Source: CAZIWJ01 sp964542855
GTDB taxonomy: Bacteria > Bacteroidota > Bacteroidia > Cytophagales > Cyclobacteriaceae
DNA length: 14,774 nt
Reading direction: 5' to 3'
NCBI GenBank assembly: GCA_964542855.1
Contig: CAZIWJ010000068.1
Span: 1-14,774 of the forward strand
In this document: positions 1 through 6,752 of the stretch, one piece after another
Layout of the letters: the number at the start of each line of letters is the position of its first letter
Position numbering within the stretch: the stretch's first letter is position 1
Notes under the pieces: generated by a model
Databases searched by the model: none
The model's input: only the letters and a program-made list of their open reading frames with translations
Told to the model about the DNA's origin: nothing
Program-made: the position numbers and the translations under genes

Positions 1-152
1 AGCAAAAATAAATTGTAAGAGCTTATTAAAACTTTATCCTTTGGGCTGCAAATTCCTCTTTGATCGCTGTACTTAACCAATTTTATCTGCCATAGGGTCA
101 AAGGTGCCCTCAAAAATTGGCTTATTCAGCAATTAAATCTTGAATTTTCGCT
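1..152 (+). repeat. Non-coding palindromic repeat element, copy A
   Basis: This stretch matches 4461-4621 in the same orientation, with conserved blocks near both ends (for example TTTGGGCTGCAAATTC at 41-55 and TTGAATTTTCGC at 140-151) and a diverged middle. It can fold on itself: AAATTC (50-55) with GAATTT (142-147), GAT (62-64) with ATC (137-139), GCTG (66-69) with CAGC (127-130), CCAATTTT (77-84) with AAAATTGG (113-120), and AGGG (94-97) with CCCT (107-110). The outermost bases, AGCAAAAAT at 1-9 and the complement of the end, AGCGAAAAT, are near-matching inverted ends, which suggests a MITE-like element. It may extend beyond the window start. It encodes nothing visible and ends about 80 bp before mutS. 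No target-site duplication could be confirmed. Confidence 0.6.
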
Positions 153-231
153 AACAAAAACAAAATTTCAACAAACTCTAAAGGAAAAAGCAAGTCATTA
201 GCTTTAACGTTACGCTTTTAAATTCATCAAC

Positions 232-2850
232 ATGCCTGCTGCCAAGTCTTCGAAGGAAACCCCTTTAATGAAACAATATTACGCCATTAAGAAGAAATAC
301 CCGGGGGCCATCCTGCTGTTCCGGGTGGGCGATTTTTATGAAACTTTCGGCGAGGATGCCATTACTACCAGCAAGGTGCTGGGTATTATTCTTACCAAAC
401 GGGCCAACGGTGCGGCTTCTTCGGTTGAGCTGGCTGGTTTTCCCCATCATGCCCTCGATAACTACCTTACCAAACTTATTCGGGCCGGCCATCGCGTGGC
501 CATTTGCGACCAGCTGGAAGACCCCAAGTTTGCCCGCGGTGTAGTAAAGCGGGGGGTTACCGAACTGGTTACTCCCGGCCTTTCGTTTCACGATAATGTG
601 CTTCAGAAAGACCGCAATAATTACCTGGCCGCTCTCCACGCCGGCAAGCAGCACCTGGGCATTTCCTTGCTCGATGTGTCTACTGGTGAATTTCTGCTGG
701 CCCGGGGGAGCGGAGATTACATCGACAAGCTGCTAAAAAGTTTCCGCCCGTCGGAAATCATTTACTGCAAAGATCACCAACCGGTGGTGGAAGGCTTTTT
801 CAATGATACCCTCAGTACCAACCGGATGGAAAATTGGGTGTTTAAATACGATTATGCCTTTGAGAAGCTAACCCGCCATTTTAAAACCACTTCTTTAAAA
901 GGGTTTGGCGTTGATCGCCTCACGGAGGGAATCGTGGCTGCCGGGGCTATTCTGAATTACCTGGAAAGTACCGAGCACCATAAAATCGGGCACATTTCTT
1001 CGGTTGCCCGAATCGAGGAAGACCGCTACGTGTGGCTCGACCGCTTTACCATCCAGAACCTGGAACTGGTACAAGCCCAGCAGGACGGCGGCGTACCACT
1101 AATCGATATTCTCGACCACACCTACACGGCCATGGGTGCCCGGCTGCTTCGCAAGTGGCTGGTGCTTCCGTTAAAGGTGCAGTCGATTATACAGGAGCGA
1201 CTGAATATCGTGGAACTGTTCCTGGAACACGAGGAAATTACGGAGGAGCTAACCCGGCATCTGAAGCAGATCGGCGACCTGGAACGGCTTATTTCCAAGG
1301 TAGCCACCGGGCGGGTGAACCCGCGGGAATTGTATCAACTGGGAAAATCGCTAAAACCGATTGCCCCCATTAAGCAAATGCTACAGGCCACGGGCGCCCC
1401 GGCACTGGAAAAACTGAGCAGCCAGTTGAACGACTGTGCCTTTCTGCTCGATAAACTAGATAACGAATTAAACGACGATCCGCCTATTCTCAGTACCCGG
1501 GGTAACCTGATTAAAGAAGGGGTGGATGAGCAACTGGATCATTACCGCGGTCTGGCTTTTAACAGCAGGAGCCGGCTGGAAGCCATGCGCCAGAAAGAAG
1601 CCGAACGCACCGGCATCAACTCGCTTAAGGTGAGCTACAATAAGGTATTCGGGTACTACTACGAGGTAACCAATGCCCATAAAGATAAAGTACCGGGCGA
1701 ATGGATGCGCAAGCAAACCCTCGTTAACGCCGAGCGGTACATTACCGAAGAGCTGAAAACCTACGAAACTGAAATCCTGGGCGCTGAAGAAAAGAGCATG
1801 GCCATTGAACAAAAACTGTTCAACGAATTGGTGCAGGCCACAGCTGAATTCACCCACCCGGTTCAACATAATGCCCGCATCATTGCCACAGCCGATTGCC
1901 TCAGCAATTTTGCCCGCACGGCCAAACGGCATCGCTACGTGAAGCCCGAAGTTTCTGACGGGCGCACTCTTCAGATTGAAGGCGGCCGCCACCCGGTAAT
2001 TGAGCAACAACTCCCTCCCGACTCCCCTTTTATTCCTAACGATATTTGCCTCAACCCGGAAGAACAGCAGATCATTATTGTTACTGGTCCGAACATGGCT
2101 GGTAAGTCGGCTTTACTCCGGCAAACGGCACTGATTAGCCTGATGGCCCAGATGGGTTCGTTCGTGCCGGCCGATAAGGCCGTAATCGGGCTGGTAGACA
2201 AGGTGTTTACCCGGGTAGGGGCTTCTGACAACCTGGCGCGGGGTGAATCAACTTTTATGGTGGAAATGAACGAAACTGCCAGCATCATCAATAACCTGAG
2301 CGACCGTAGCCTGGTAATTATGGACGAAATTGGCCGGGGCACCAGCACTTACGATGGTATATCCATTGCCTGGTCGTTGGTGGAATACCTGCACAATCAC
2401 CCGCAATTTGCACCCCGCACCCTGTTTGCCACGCATTACCACGAGCTGGTTACCCTGGAAGACCAGCTGGAGCGGGTAAAGAACTTTAACGTGTCGGTGA
2501 AAGAAGTAAATCAGAAAATTCTGTTTCTGCGCAAGCTGAAACCGGGTGGCAGCCAGCACAGCTTTGGTATTCACGTGGCCAAGATTGCCGGGATGCCCGG
2601 GCCGGTTATTCAGCGGGCTAACGAGATCCTCGCCCTGCTGGAACAGCAGAAGAACGGGAAGGAGGGCAACGATACCCAGGAAACCCTGGCCACTTTGCCG
2701 AAGAACAGCTTCCAGTTGAACCTGTTTGAGGAAGACCCAAAGCTAATGAAAATTCGTACTATGCTGGAGGAAATGGACATCAATACGCTTTCACCAGTAG
2801 AAGCCCTGCTGAAACTAAATGAAATTAAAACGGTTTGGGACAACCGGTAG
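232..2850 (+). CDS. mutS: DNA mismatch repair ATPase MutS
   Basis: MutS recognises mismatches and small insertion/deletion loops and, with ATP, recruits MutL. The 872-residue length is normal for the MutS1 family. The mismatch-contacting Phe-x-Glu motif is present (F35-Y36-E37 in GDFYETFGEDA). The C-terminal ATPase has Walker A GPNMAGKS (619-626), Walker B ending in the Asp-Glu pair 698-699 followed by the signature GRGTSTYDG, and the switch motif FATHYHEL (732-739). The tail (SPVEALLKLNEIK) fits the usual end of the family. The ATG at 232 is chosen because the protein begins a normal distance before the mismatch domain. It has no co-directional partner in the window; the next genes converge on it. 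No truncation or frameshift is visible, so the strain should be repair-proficient for this step. Confidence 0.98.
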   Translation: MPAAKSSKETPLMKQYYAIKKKYPGAILLFRVGDFYETFGEDAITTSKVLGIILTKRANGAASSVELAGFPHHALDNYLTKLIRAGHRVAICDQLEDPKFARGVVKRGVTELVTPGLSFHDNVLQKDRNNYLAALHAGKQHLGISLLDVSTGEFLLARGSGDYIDKLLKSFRPSEIIYCKDHQPVVEGFFNDTLSTNRMENWVFKYDYAFEKLTRHFKTTSLKGFGVDRLTEGIVAAGAILNYLESTEHHKIGHISSVARIEEDRYVWLDRFTIQNLELVQAQQDGGVPLIDILDHTYTAMGARLLRKWLVLPLKVQSIIQERLNIVELFLEHEEITEELTRHLKQIGDLERLISKVATGRVNPRELYQLGKSLKPIAPIKQMLQATGAPALEKLSSQLNDCAFLLDKLDNELNDDPPILSTRGNLIKEGVDEQLDHYRGLAFNSRSRLEAMRQKEAERTGINSLKVSYNKVFGYYYEVTNAHKDKVPGEWMRKQTLVNAERYITEELKTYETEILGAEEKSMAIEQKLFNELVQATAEFTHPVQHNARIIATADCLSNFARTAKRHRYVKPEVSDGRTLQIEGGRHPVIEQQLPPDSPFIPNDICLNPEEQQIIIVTGPNMAGKSALLRQTALISLMAQMGSFVPADKAVIGLVDKVFTRVGASDNLARGESTFMVEMNETASIINNLSDRSLVIMDEIGRGTSTYDGISIAWSLVEYLHNHPQFAPRTLFATHYHELVTLEDQLERVKNFNVSVKEVNQKILFLRKLKPGGSQHSFGIHVAKIAGMPGPVIQRANEILALLEQQKNGKEGNDTQETLATLPKNSFQLNLFEEDPKLMKIRTMLEEMDINTLSPVEALLKLNEIKTVWDNR

Positions 2851-2939
2851 TATTAAACATTACACCAGCCTTTCCAACCGGATGATACGCACGCGAGCAG
2901 GGAAGTCTATGCACGGGCAGGAATAAATTAGCGGTGTGC
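2851..2939. other. Convergent intergenic gap between mutS and the Spy-like gene
   Basis: This 89-bp gap separates two converging genes. I see no hairpin followed by a T-run on either strand; the only inverted repeat is a 5-bp CCGGT/ACCGG pair with a loop of over 30 nt. It contains the 15-mer CAGGAATAAATTAGC (2918-2932), repeated exactly at 5404-5418. Confidence 0.5.
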
Positions 2940-3431
2940 TTACCTGCGGCAACCTCTTTTCCCTCCCCCTCTTTTTTCTTTGAGGCGACGGATCACCATG
3001 CGGTTAAATTCCATTTCTGTTTTCGCCAGCATCAGGCTACGGCGCGGGCCCATCATCAGGCTAACTTCCTCTAAAAATGCTGCATCGATTTCAGCTTCTT
3101 TCTTCCGGGTTTCCATCAGCTTGTTTAATGCTTCTTGCGCTTCCTCATCGCTAAGCAGCGCCAGGTCGGTGTCGCTACGCATCATCCTCATTTCCTGGCG
3201 GAGGTTCTGCCGCTCTTTCTCGTGCTCGTTATACACCGGCCAGAACTCCTGGGCTTCTTCCGGGCTCAGTTCGAGGCGATCGGTAATCATAGCCACCTTT
3301 GCACTTTTAATCTTTTCGTGCCGCTCCGGGTTCATTCCCCTTTTGGCGCCAGGCCCCTGGGCGTACAGGCTAAACGAAGTAGCAGTTAGTAATGCTACCA
3401 GCAATCCAATATTTATTTTATTCTTCATCAT
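2940..3431 (-). CDS. Spy/CpxP-like periplasmic protein of the ECF sigma operon
   Basis: This 163-residue exported protein has a signal peptide of about 25 residues ending SLYAQ. The mature part is a charged, helix-rich chain. The segment ITDRLELSPEEAQEFWPVYN (49-68) matches the pattern of small Spy/CpxP/ZraP-like proteins seen next to ECF sigma genes in Bacteroidota. The second half is Met-rich (MRMM near 81-84, SLMMGPRRSLM further on) and the tail is basic with a single Cys (KRGGGKRGCRR). Its start overlaps the stop of the upstream membrane-protein gene (ATGA at 3431-3428), so the two are probably translationally coupled; a second ATG immediately follows. I infer a periplasmic chaperone or sensor for the sigma/anti-sigma pair, possibly metal-responsive. 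The ligand is unknown and sequence similarity in this group is low. Confidence 0.75.
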   Translation of the reverse strand: MMKNKINIGLLVALLTATSFSLYAQGPGAKRGMNPERHEKIKSAKVAMITDRLELSPEEAQEFWPVYNEHEKERQNLRQEMRMMRSDTDLALLSDEEAQEALNKLMETRKKEAEIDAAFLEEVSLMMGPRRSLMLAKTEMEFNRMVIRRLKEKRGGGKRGCRR

Positions 3432-3871
3432 AAGTAATCGGTTATTTCTCCCCAGTTGGCGGAATAGTTGTCTGGAATTTCTTCAGCTTCCAGCCCTTCT
3501 TCCAGAATCAGTTCTTCCTCGCTGCGGGATAGTTCTACATAATTTAACACATCAATCTCTTCTTCGGCCAGGAAGTCGGACATCTCCGTTTCCGGTACTT
3601 CGGCCATGATGGCCTGGTAATCGGTACCGCTTATACCGGGCTGCCTGCCGGGCTGAAACCAGGCAGCAAATCCGATCAGCAGAACAACCGAAGCGACTGC
3701 CAACCAAAATACCGGTTGCTTCAGGGTGAAGTGCTTCCGGTTGGTTATCCTGGTTTCCTCTTGCGAAATCCTGTTCATTACCGTTTCGGGCAATTGCCCG
3801 AAGTAACCTTCCGGGGTGCGAAAAGGATCGCGTTTATCGTGCCGTTGCAGTGAAAACTTATCCTGACTCAT
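3428..3871 (-). CDS. One-pass membrane protein, putative anti-sigma factor
   Basis: This 147-residue protein has a cytoplasmic N-terminus of about 52 residues containing DPFRTPEGYFGQLPETVMNRI, one hydrophobic segment (about 53-72, PVFWLAVASVVLLIGFAAWF), and a very acidic C-terminal half rich in Glu and Asp. The P-E-x-Y-F pattern followed by a helix is common in short membrane proteins encoded after ECF sigma factors in Bacteroidota. No zinc-binding HxxxCxxC anti-sigma motif is present. The start at 3871 (ATG, MSQDKFSL) is preferred over a non-ATG start at 3904 because it leaves only a 14-bp overlap with the sigma gene. Position in the operon suggests it tethers or inhibits the sigma factor and passes on a periplasmic signal, perhaps from the downstream Spy-like protein. 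That function is inferred from context, not from a recognised domain. Confidence 0.65.
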   Translation of the reverse strand: MSQDKFSLQRHDKRDPFRTPEGYFGQLPETVMNRISQEETRITNRKHFTLKQPVFWLAVASVVLLIGFAAWFQPGRQPGISGTDYQAIMAEVPETEMSDFLAEEEIDVLNYVELSRSEEELILEEGLEAEEIPDNYSANWGEITDYL

Positions 3872-4415
3872 GGTTGATGTAATTTTCAATTTTTTTAACT
3901 GCATGATGGTAACTGGCTTTTAACCCGCCCGTACTGGTGCCGGTAATTGCTGATATTTCTTCGTACGACAGCTCTTCGAAGTACTTCATATTAAACACCA
4001 GCCGCTGTTTCTCTGGTAACAACAGCAATGCCCGCTGAAGCTTGAGTTCTACTTCGTTGCCGCTGATGAGCGGATCCGCGGTCAGCTTACCGACGAGCTC
4101 ATGCTGGTAATTGAAGTTGCTGAACAGGCTCCTGCGTTTTTTCCTTTGCAGAAATCGCAGAGCTTCGTTTACTGCGATTCTGTACATCCAGGTAAACAGT
4201 TCCGACTTCCCATTGAACGTGTGCAGCTTACGCCAGATTTTTACCAACGCATCCTGCACCACATCGTTGGCATCATCGTGGTCGATCACCATTTTCCGCA
4301 CAATGCGATACAGGGCTTGCTGGTATTTTTGCACCAGCAAGCTGAACGCCTCATATTTTTTAGTCTCATCCTGAAACCATACCAGCAAGTCCTCATCGGT
4401 TAGTGTTGGATTCAA
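3858..4415 (-). CDS. ECF-type RNA polymerase sigma factor
   Basis: This 185-residue sigma-70 family protein has only regions 2 and 4, as in extracytoplasmic-function sigma factors. Region 2 spans about residues 20-92 and includes DDANDVVQDALVKIWRKLHTF and FTWMYRIAVNEALRFLQRKKRR. Region 4 spans about 128-180 and includes LPEKQRLVFNMKYFEELSYE and a helix-turn-helix (EEISAITGTSTGGLKASYHHAVKK). The start is TTG at 4415; the in-frame stop at 4436-4434 leaves no ATG, and the first internal Met lies inside region 2. It leads the operon and overlaps the membrane protein gene by 14 bp. It would redirect RNA polymerase to an envelope or stress regulon, often including its own operon. The target promoter cannot be read from one window. 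Confidence 0.93.
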   Translation of the reverse strand: MNPTLTDEDLLVWFQDETKKYEAFSLLVQKYQQALYRIVRKMVIDHDDANDVVQDALVKIWRKLHTFNGKSELFTWMYRIAVNEALRFLQRKKRRSLFSNFNYQHELVGKLTADPLISGNEVELKLQRALLLLPEKQRLVFNMKYFEELSYEEISAITGTSTGGLKASYHHAVKKIENYINHESG

Positions 4416-4460
4416 TAGCCTGTTTATTTGCCGTTATTCATCAGTAAGATGCCCGGAAGA

Positions 4461-4621
4461 AGCAAAGGTTTAAGGGATTATTTAAACTTTATTCTTTGGG
4501 CTGCAAATTCACCTTTAATTACTGTACTGTACTTCGCCAGTTTTATCTACCGTAAGATCAGGTTAGGTCAACTACGCCCTTAAAAACTGGCTGATTCAGC
4601 AGTTAAACATTGAATTTTCGC
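4461..4621 (+). repeat. Non-coding palindromic repeat element, copy B
   Basis: This is the second, diverged copy of the element at 1-152, in the same orientation. Shared blocks include CTTTGGGCTGCAAATTC (4494-4510) and TTGAATTTTCGC (4610-4621). AAATTC (4505-4510) can pair with GAATTT (4612-4617), and GCCAGTTTT (4536-4544) with AAAACTGGC (4583-4591). In copy A the central stem is CCAATTTT/AAAATTGG, so an A-T pair has become G-C on both sides at once. This copy also has a short tandem duplication (CTGTACTGTAC, 4522-4532). It lies about 45 bp upstream of the sigma-factor start but points away from that gene, unlike copy A relative to mutS. That argues for an inserted element rather than a leader shared by two genes. 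Confidence 0.6.
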
Positions 4622-5422
4622 CCACCTAATTTCTTTCCAGTATTCTCAGGCCAGGTTCTTCCGGTGAAAAGTAATTCCAGCCTTCGCCGCTTACCGGGCT
4701 TTCAGGATGCTGCACTGCCTCCAGCAGTACACCGCGCGTTGTTCCTGCAATTCGGATGTAGGCTTCATTCCCGGTCAGCGGGCCTACGTTAACCGCGTGC
4801 CGCTGTGGGAGGTAGTGAACCTCATTATTTGTAAGATCAAAAACGGGGCGCAACAGGGCTGCCCGGTGGTGGGACACCCCTCCCTGCAAGTTGCTGGTCG
4901 CTGGCTTGCAGTAATCCAGTGAAGGTTAGAACCATTTATTATCGCTATCGTGAGTGGGCAATTATCCGGTGAAGAAAAATCGAAATTGAGGCATCCGGGT
5001 TATTGCTGAATGCCGACGCGGGGTCTGATAGCAGGAATTAGTCGTGACTTTTACATTACTATCAACTTCTTTGCCGATAGCAGAAAATTCAGCTGTGTGT
5101 TAGTAGCAACCTGTTTTTTGGTACCCGGGATGCGGTGTTTTGGATGCGACAAAGTATAAAGTTGCTGCAATCCACTTCGTTTGACATGCCATGCATTTTG
5201 CTGATGGTGCAATTGTAACTTACTGCCCTGAAGTTCTTTTTTCTGCCGTGTTCTACGATTTAAGGCCCGAACAGGCCAATTTAGCCACCCAATACTTCTC
5301 CTTACCAGTTGGCTTATTTCTTTCGCACTGGGATCAGTTCATTTTCTTTTTCACGATGCCAGACCAGAGGTAAAAACAATTTAGGTTAATCCTGCTAAAA
5401 ATACAGGAATAAATTAGCCAGT

Positions 5423-5465
5423 AAGCAGACGGGTGTTATCCGGTTTATTTTATAACCACCTGCTT
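5423..5465. repeat. Imperfect inverted repeat near the 3' end of the YwqK-like gene
   Basis: AAGCA (5423-5427) pairs with TGCTT (5461-5465), GGT (5432-5434) with ACC (5458-5460), and GTTAT (5435-5439) with ATAAC (5452-5456), leaving a 12-nt loop and small bulges. On the + strand it is followed only by GTTTT, and on the - strand, where the YwqK-like gene ends about 55 bp upstream, there is no T-run. It may be a weak terminator or a transcript-end structure; it could also be chance. Confidence 0.3.
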
Positions 5466-5520
5466 GTTTTCAATCTTTAGTTAAACCCTGCTGCACTCAA
5501 CGCCACCCCAATTGTATTAC

Positions 5521-6141
5521 TCATTCCAGTTCCGACTTATCTATTTGGTGTTTTCGGCCTTTCTTATCGTAGTAGTACCACGGGTTTACGCGCTCGCCCC
5601 GTTCGTAGTATCCTTCGTAGGCAATTTCACCCTTATCGGTGTAAAATCGCCACAGGCTGTCCTCTTGCCCGGTTGAAAAAAATCCTTCCTGCACCCGGGT
5701 TCCCTTTTCATTATAAAACACCCACTCGTTTTCGGGGAAGCCATTGTGGTACGTACCCGTTCTTTTTAGGATACCATCTTCGTAAAAAAATATCCACTTA
5801 CCTTCGTACAGCCCATCCCGATAGTTACCCGCCTTTTCTACTTTTCCGTTCGGATGAAAATACACGGCGGTATCCTGGAGCAAGTCATGCACCCAGTATT
5901 CAACAGCCTTTTGAGTACCATCGGGATAAAAATACTGCACTCGACCGTTGAGTTGCCCGTTCCGGTAAGTTTCAATGGCATTTTGCTTCCCGTTGGGGTA
6001 GTAAAAAATCCAGGTGCCGGTTTTTTGTCCTTCCCGGATTTCTCCGTGGGCCCGGGCTACGCCACTATCATAAAAGCTGGTATCGTTTTGAGCCTTTAAG
6101 GTAGTGGGAAACAGGAGAAAAAGGAACAAAATAAAGCGCAT
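5521..6141 (-). CDS. Secreted MORN/YwqK-repeat protein
   Basis: This 206-residue protein begins with an export signal (residues 1-18, MRFILFLFLLFPTTLKAQ). The rest is about seven tandem repeats of roughly 23 residues with the pattern G-x-W-x-F-Y-x-x-G-x-x-x-x-x-x-x-Y-x-x-G, for example TGTWIFYYPNGKQNAIETYR and YEGKWIFFYEDGILKRTGTY. These match the MORN-variant repeats that databases often label YwqK-family antitoxin. No partner toxin is present and the protein is exported, so the antitoxin label should not be taken literally. Such repeats form elongated beta-sheet structures. The C-terminal tail is short and charged with no sorting domain. It appears to be a single gene, with about 150 bp of non-coding DNA before it. 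The cellular role is unknown. Confidence 0.8.
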   Translation of the reverse strand: MRFILFLFLLFPTTLKAQNDTSFYDSGVARAHGEIREGQKTGTWIFYYPNGKQNAIETYRNGQLNGRVQYFYPDGTQKAVEYWVHDLLQDTAVYFHPNGKVEKAGNYRDGLYEGKWIFFYEDGILKRTGTYHNGFPENEWVFYNEKGTRVQEGFFSTGQEDSLWRFYTDKGEIAYEGYYERGERVNPWYYYDKKGRKHQIDKSELE

Positions 6142-6222
6142 ATTACTGGGATAGGTTTCCAGTTAGATAACGAGAATGCACCTGTTTTTGCATGTTTGAA
6201 TAATTAAAAGGCTGGCAAACGG

Positions 6223-6264
6223 GTAACAGGCAGTTACGTAGAGACAAGCTGCGCTCGTCTCTAC
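6223..6264. repeat. Two adjacent hairpins, including a GTAGAGAC...GTCTCTAC palindrome
   Basis: The first hairpin is GTAAC (6223-6227)/GTTAC (6233-6237) with a 5-nt loop. Immediately next to it, 6238-6264 forms two 12-nt arms around a 3-nt loop with one mismatch: GTAGAGAC at the left end and GTCTCTAC at the right end pair perfectly. It sits about 30 bp past the end of the cytochrome c gene and about 80 bp upstream of the YwqK-like start. From memory, palindromes with GTAGAGAC/GTCTCTAC arms are dispersed repeats in several Bacteroidota and cyanobacterial genomes. It could also cap the 3' end of the cytochrome transcript, but no T-run follows on the - strand. Confidence 0.6.
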
Positions 6265-6293
6265 AGGAAATGGTTAATATTTATGGCAGTAGA

Positions 6294-6752
6294 TTACGAT
6301 TCGGCCCGGACTTTCTGCACTTCCTCTGGGTTGATGGAGCTGGCGTCATTCCCCCAGTTGCTTCGGATATACGTAAGCACCCCGGCAACTTCTTCGTTCG
6401 ACAAGTAGCCGTGCTGGGGCATGGCATTATTGTACGTTTCTCCGTGTACTTCAATTTCACCCTGCATGCCGTTGAGAATGATACCAATGAGGCGGGCCTT
6501 GTCGCCAGTTACCCAATCGGTTCCATTATTAATCGGTGGGTAAAGCCCCTGTACGCCAACCCCTTTGGCCTGGTGGCAGGAGTAGCAATACTGGCTATAC
6601 ACTTTTTCACCCACTGAGGCTACCGGATTGGCCTCCGTAGTTTCTTTTGTAGACTGTCTGGCCGTTTCCTGGCTAGCTCCCCCTCCCCCGCAGGCATACA
6701 ATATACCGGCAAGAAACAAGGTAATGGCAAATGTTAACTGTTTATTCTGCAC
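6294..6752 (-). CDS. Lipid-anchored monohaem cytochrome c
   Basis: This 152-residue protein has a lipoprotein signal with lipobox ending LYAC (lipidated Cys21), a Gly/Ser/Thr linker, and one class I cytochrome c domain. The haem attachment site is CYSCH (56-60), and the probable axial Met is M111 in the segment NNAMPQHG. The final helix (VAGVLTYIRSNWG) is typical of small cytochromes c. Its start overlaps the end of the sugar dehydrogenase gene by 11 bp, so the two are very likely co-translated and functionally paired. I infer that it accepts electrons from the PQQ enzyme at the periplasmic face and passes them towards a terminal oxidase. Haem binding is clear from the motif; the partner is an inference from gene order. 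Confidence 0.92.
   Translation of the reverse strand: MQNKQLTFAITLFLAGILYACGGGGASQETARQSTKETTEANPVASVGEKVYSQYCYSCHQAKGVGVQGLYPPINNGTDWVTGDKARLIGIILNGMQGEIEVHGETYNNAMPQHGYLSNEEVAGVLTYIRSNWGNDASSINPEEVQKVRAES

Larger units (their letters stand above)
4416..5520. other. 1.1 kb region without a confident gene
   Basis: This region separates the sigma operon from the YwqK-like gene. It holds repeat copy B (4461-4621), then about 900 bp with no ORF I trust. A - strand open frame at 4925-4626 reads 99 codons without an ATG, ending in a protein-like stretch (GEGWNYFSPEEPGLRILERN); it could be the 3' remnant of a gene but matches no family I recognise. An inverted repeat CTGCAAG/CTTGCAG lies at 4884-4911, inside that frame. 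A 60-codon + strand frame at 5191-5373 has no recognisable feature. The 15-mer CAGGAATAAATTAGC at 5404-5418 repeats 2918-2932, and an imperfect hairpin follows at 5423-5465. The best reading is a decayed or regulatory spacer. Confidence 0.5.

Noticed and set aside
77..120. Integron attC site or riboswitch in the repeat element
   Set aside because: No attC core motifs or integrase gene are present, and the fold matches no riboswitch class I recognise; the opposite placement relative to the two genes also argues against a leader.
1..4621. Phase-variable or deletable mutS through recombination between the flanking direct repeats
   Set aside because: The copies are short and clearly diverged, with long mismatched middles, so frequent homologous recombination is unlikely; there is no sign of instability.
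4884..4911. CTGCAAG/CTTGCAG hairpin as a terminator
   Set aside because: A 7-bp stem with a 14-nt loop and no T-run on either strand, with no confident gene ending before it.
5191..5373. 60-codon + strand frame as a small gene
   Set aside because: It has no recognisable domain, signal or promoter, and its composition resembles the surrounding non-coding DNA.
5521..6141. Toxin-antitoxin system based on the YwqK antitoxin label
   Set aside because: The protein is exported, is made of MORN-type repeats and has no toxin gene beside it, so a toxin-antitoxin role is not supported.
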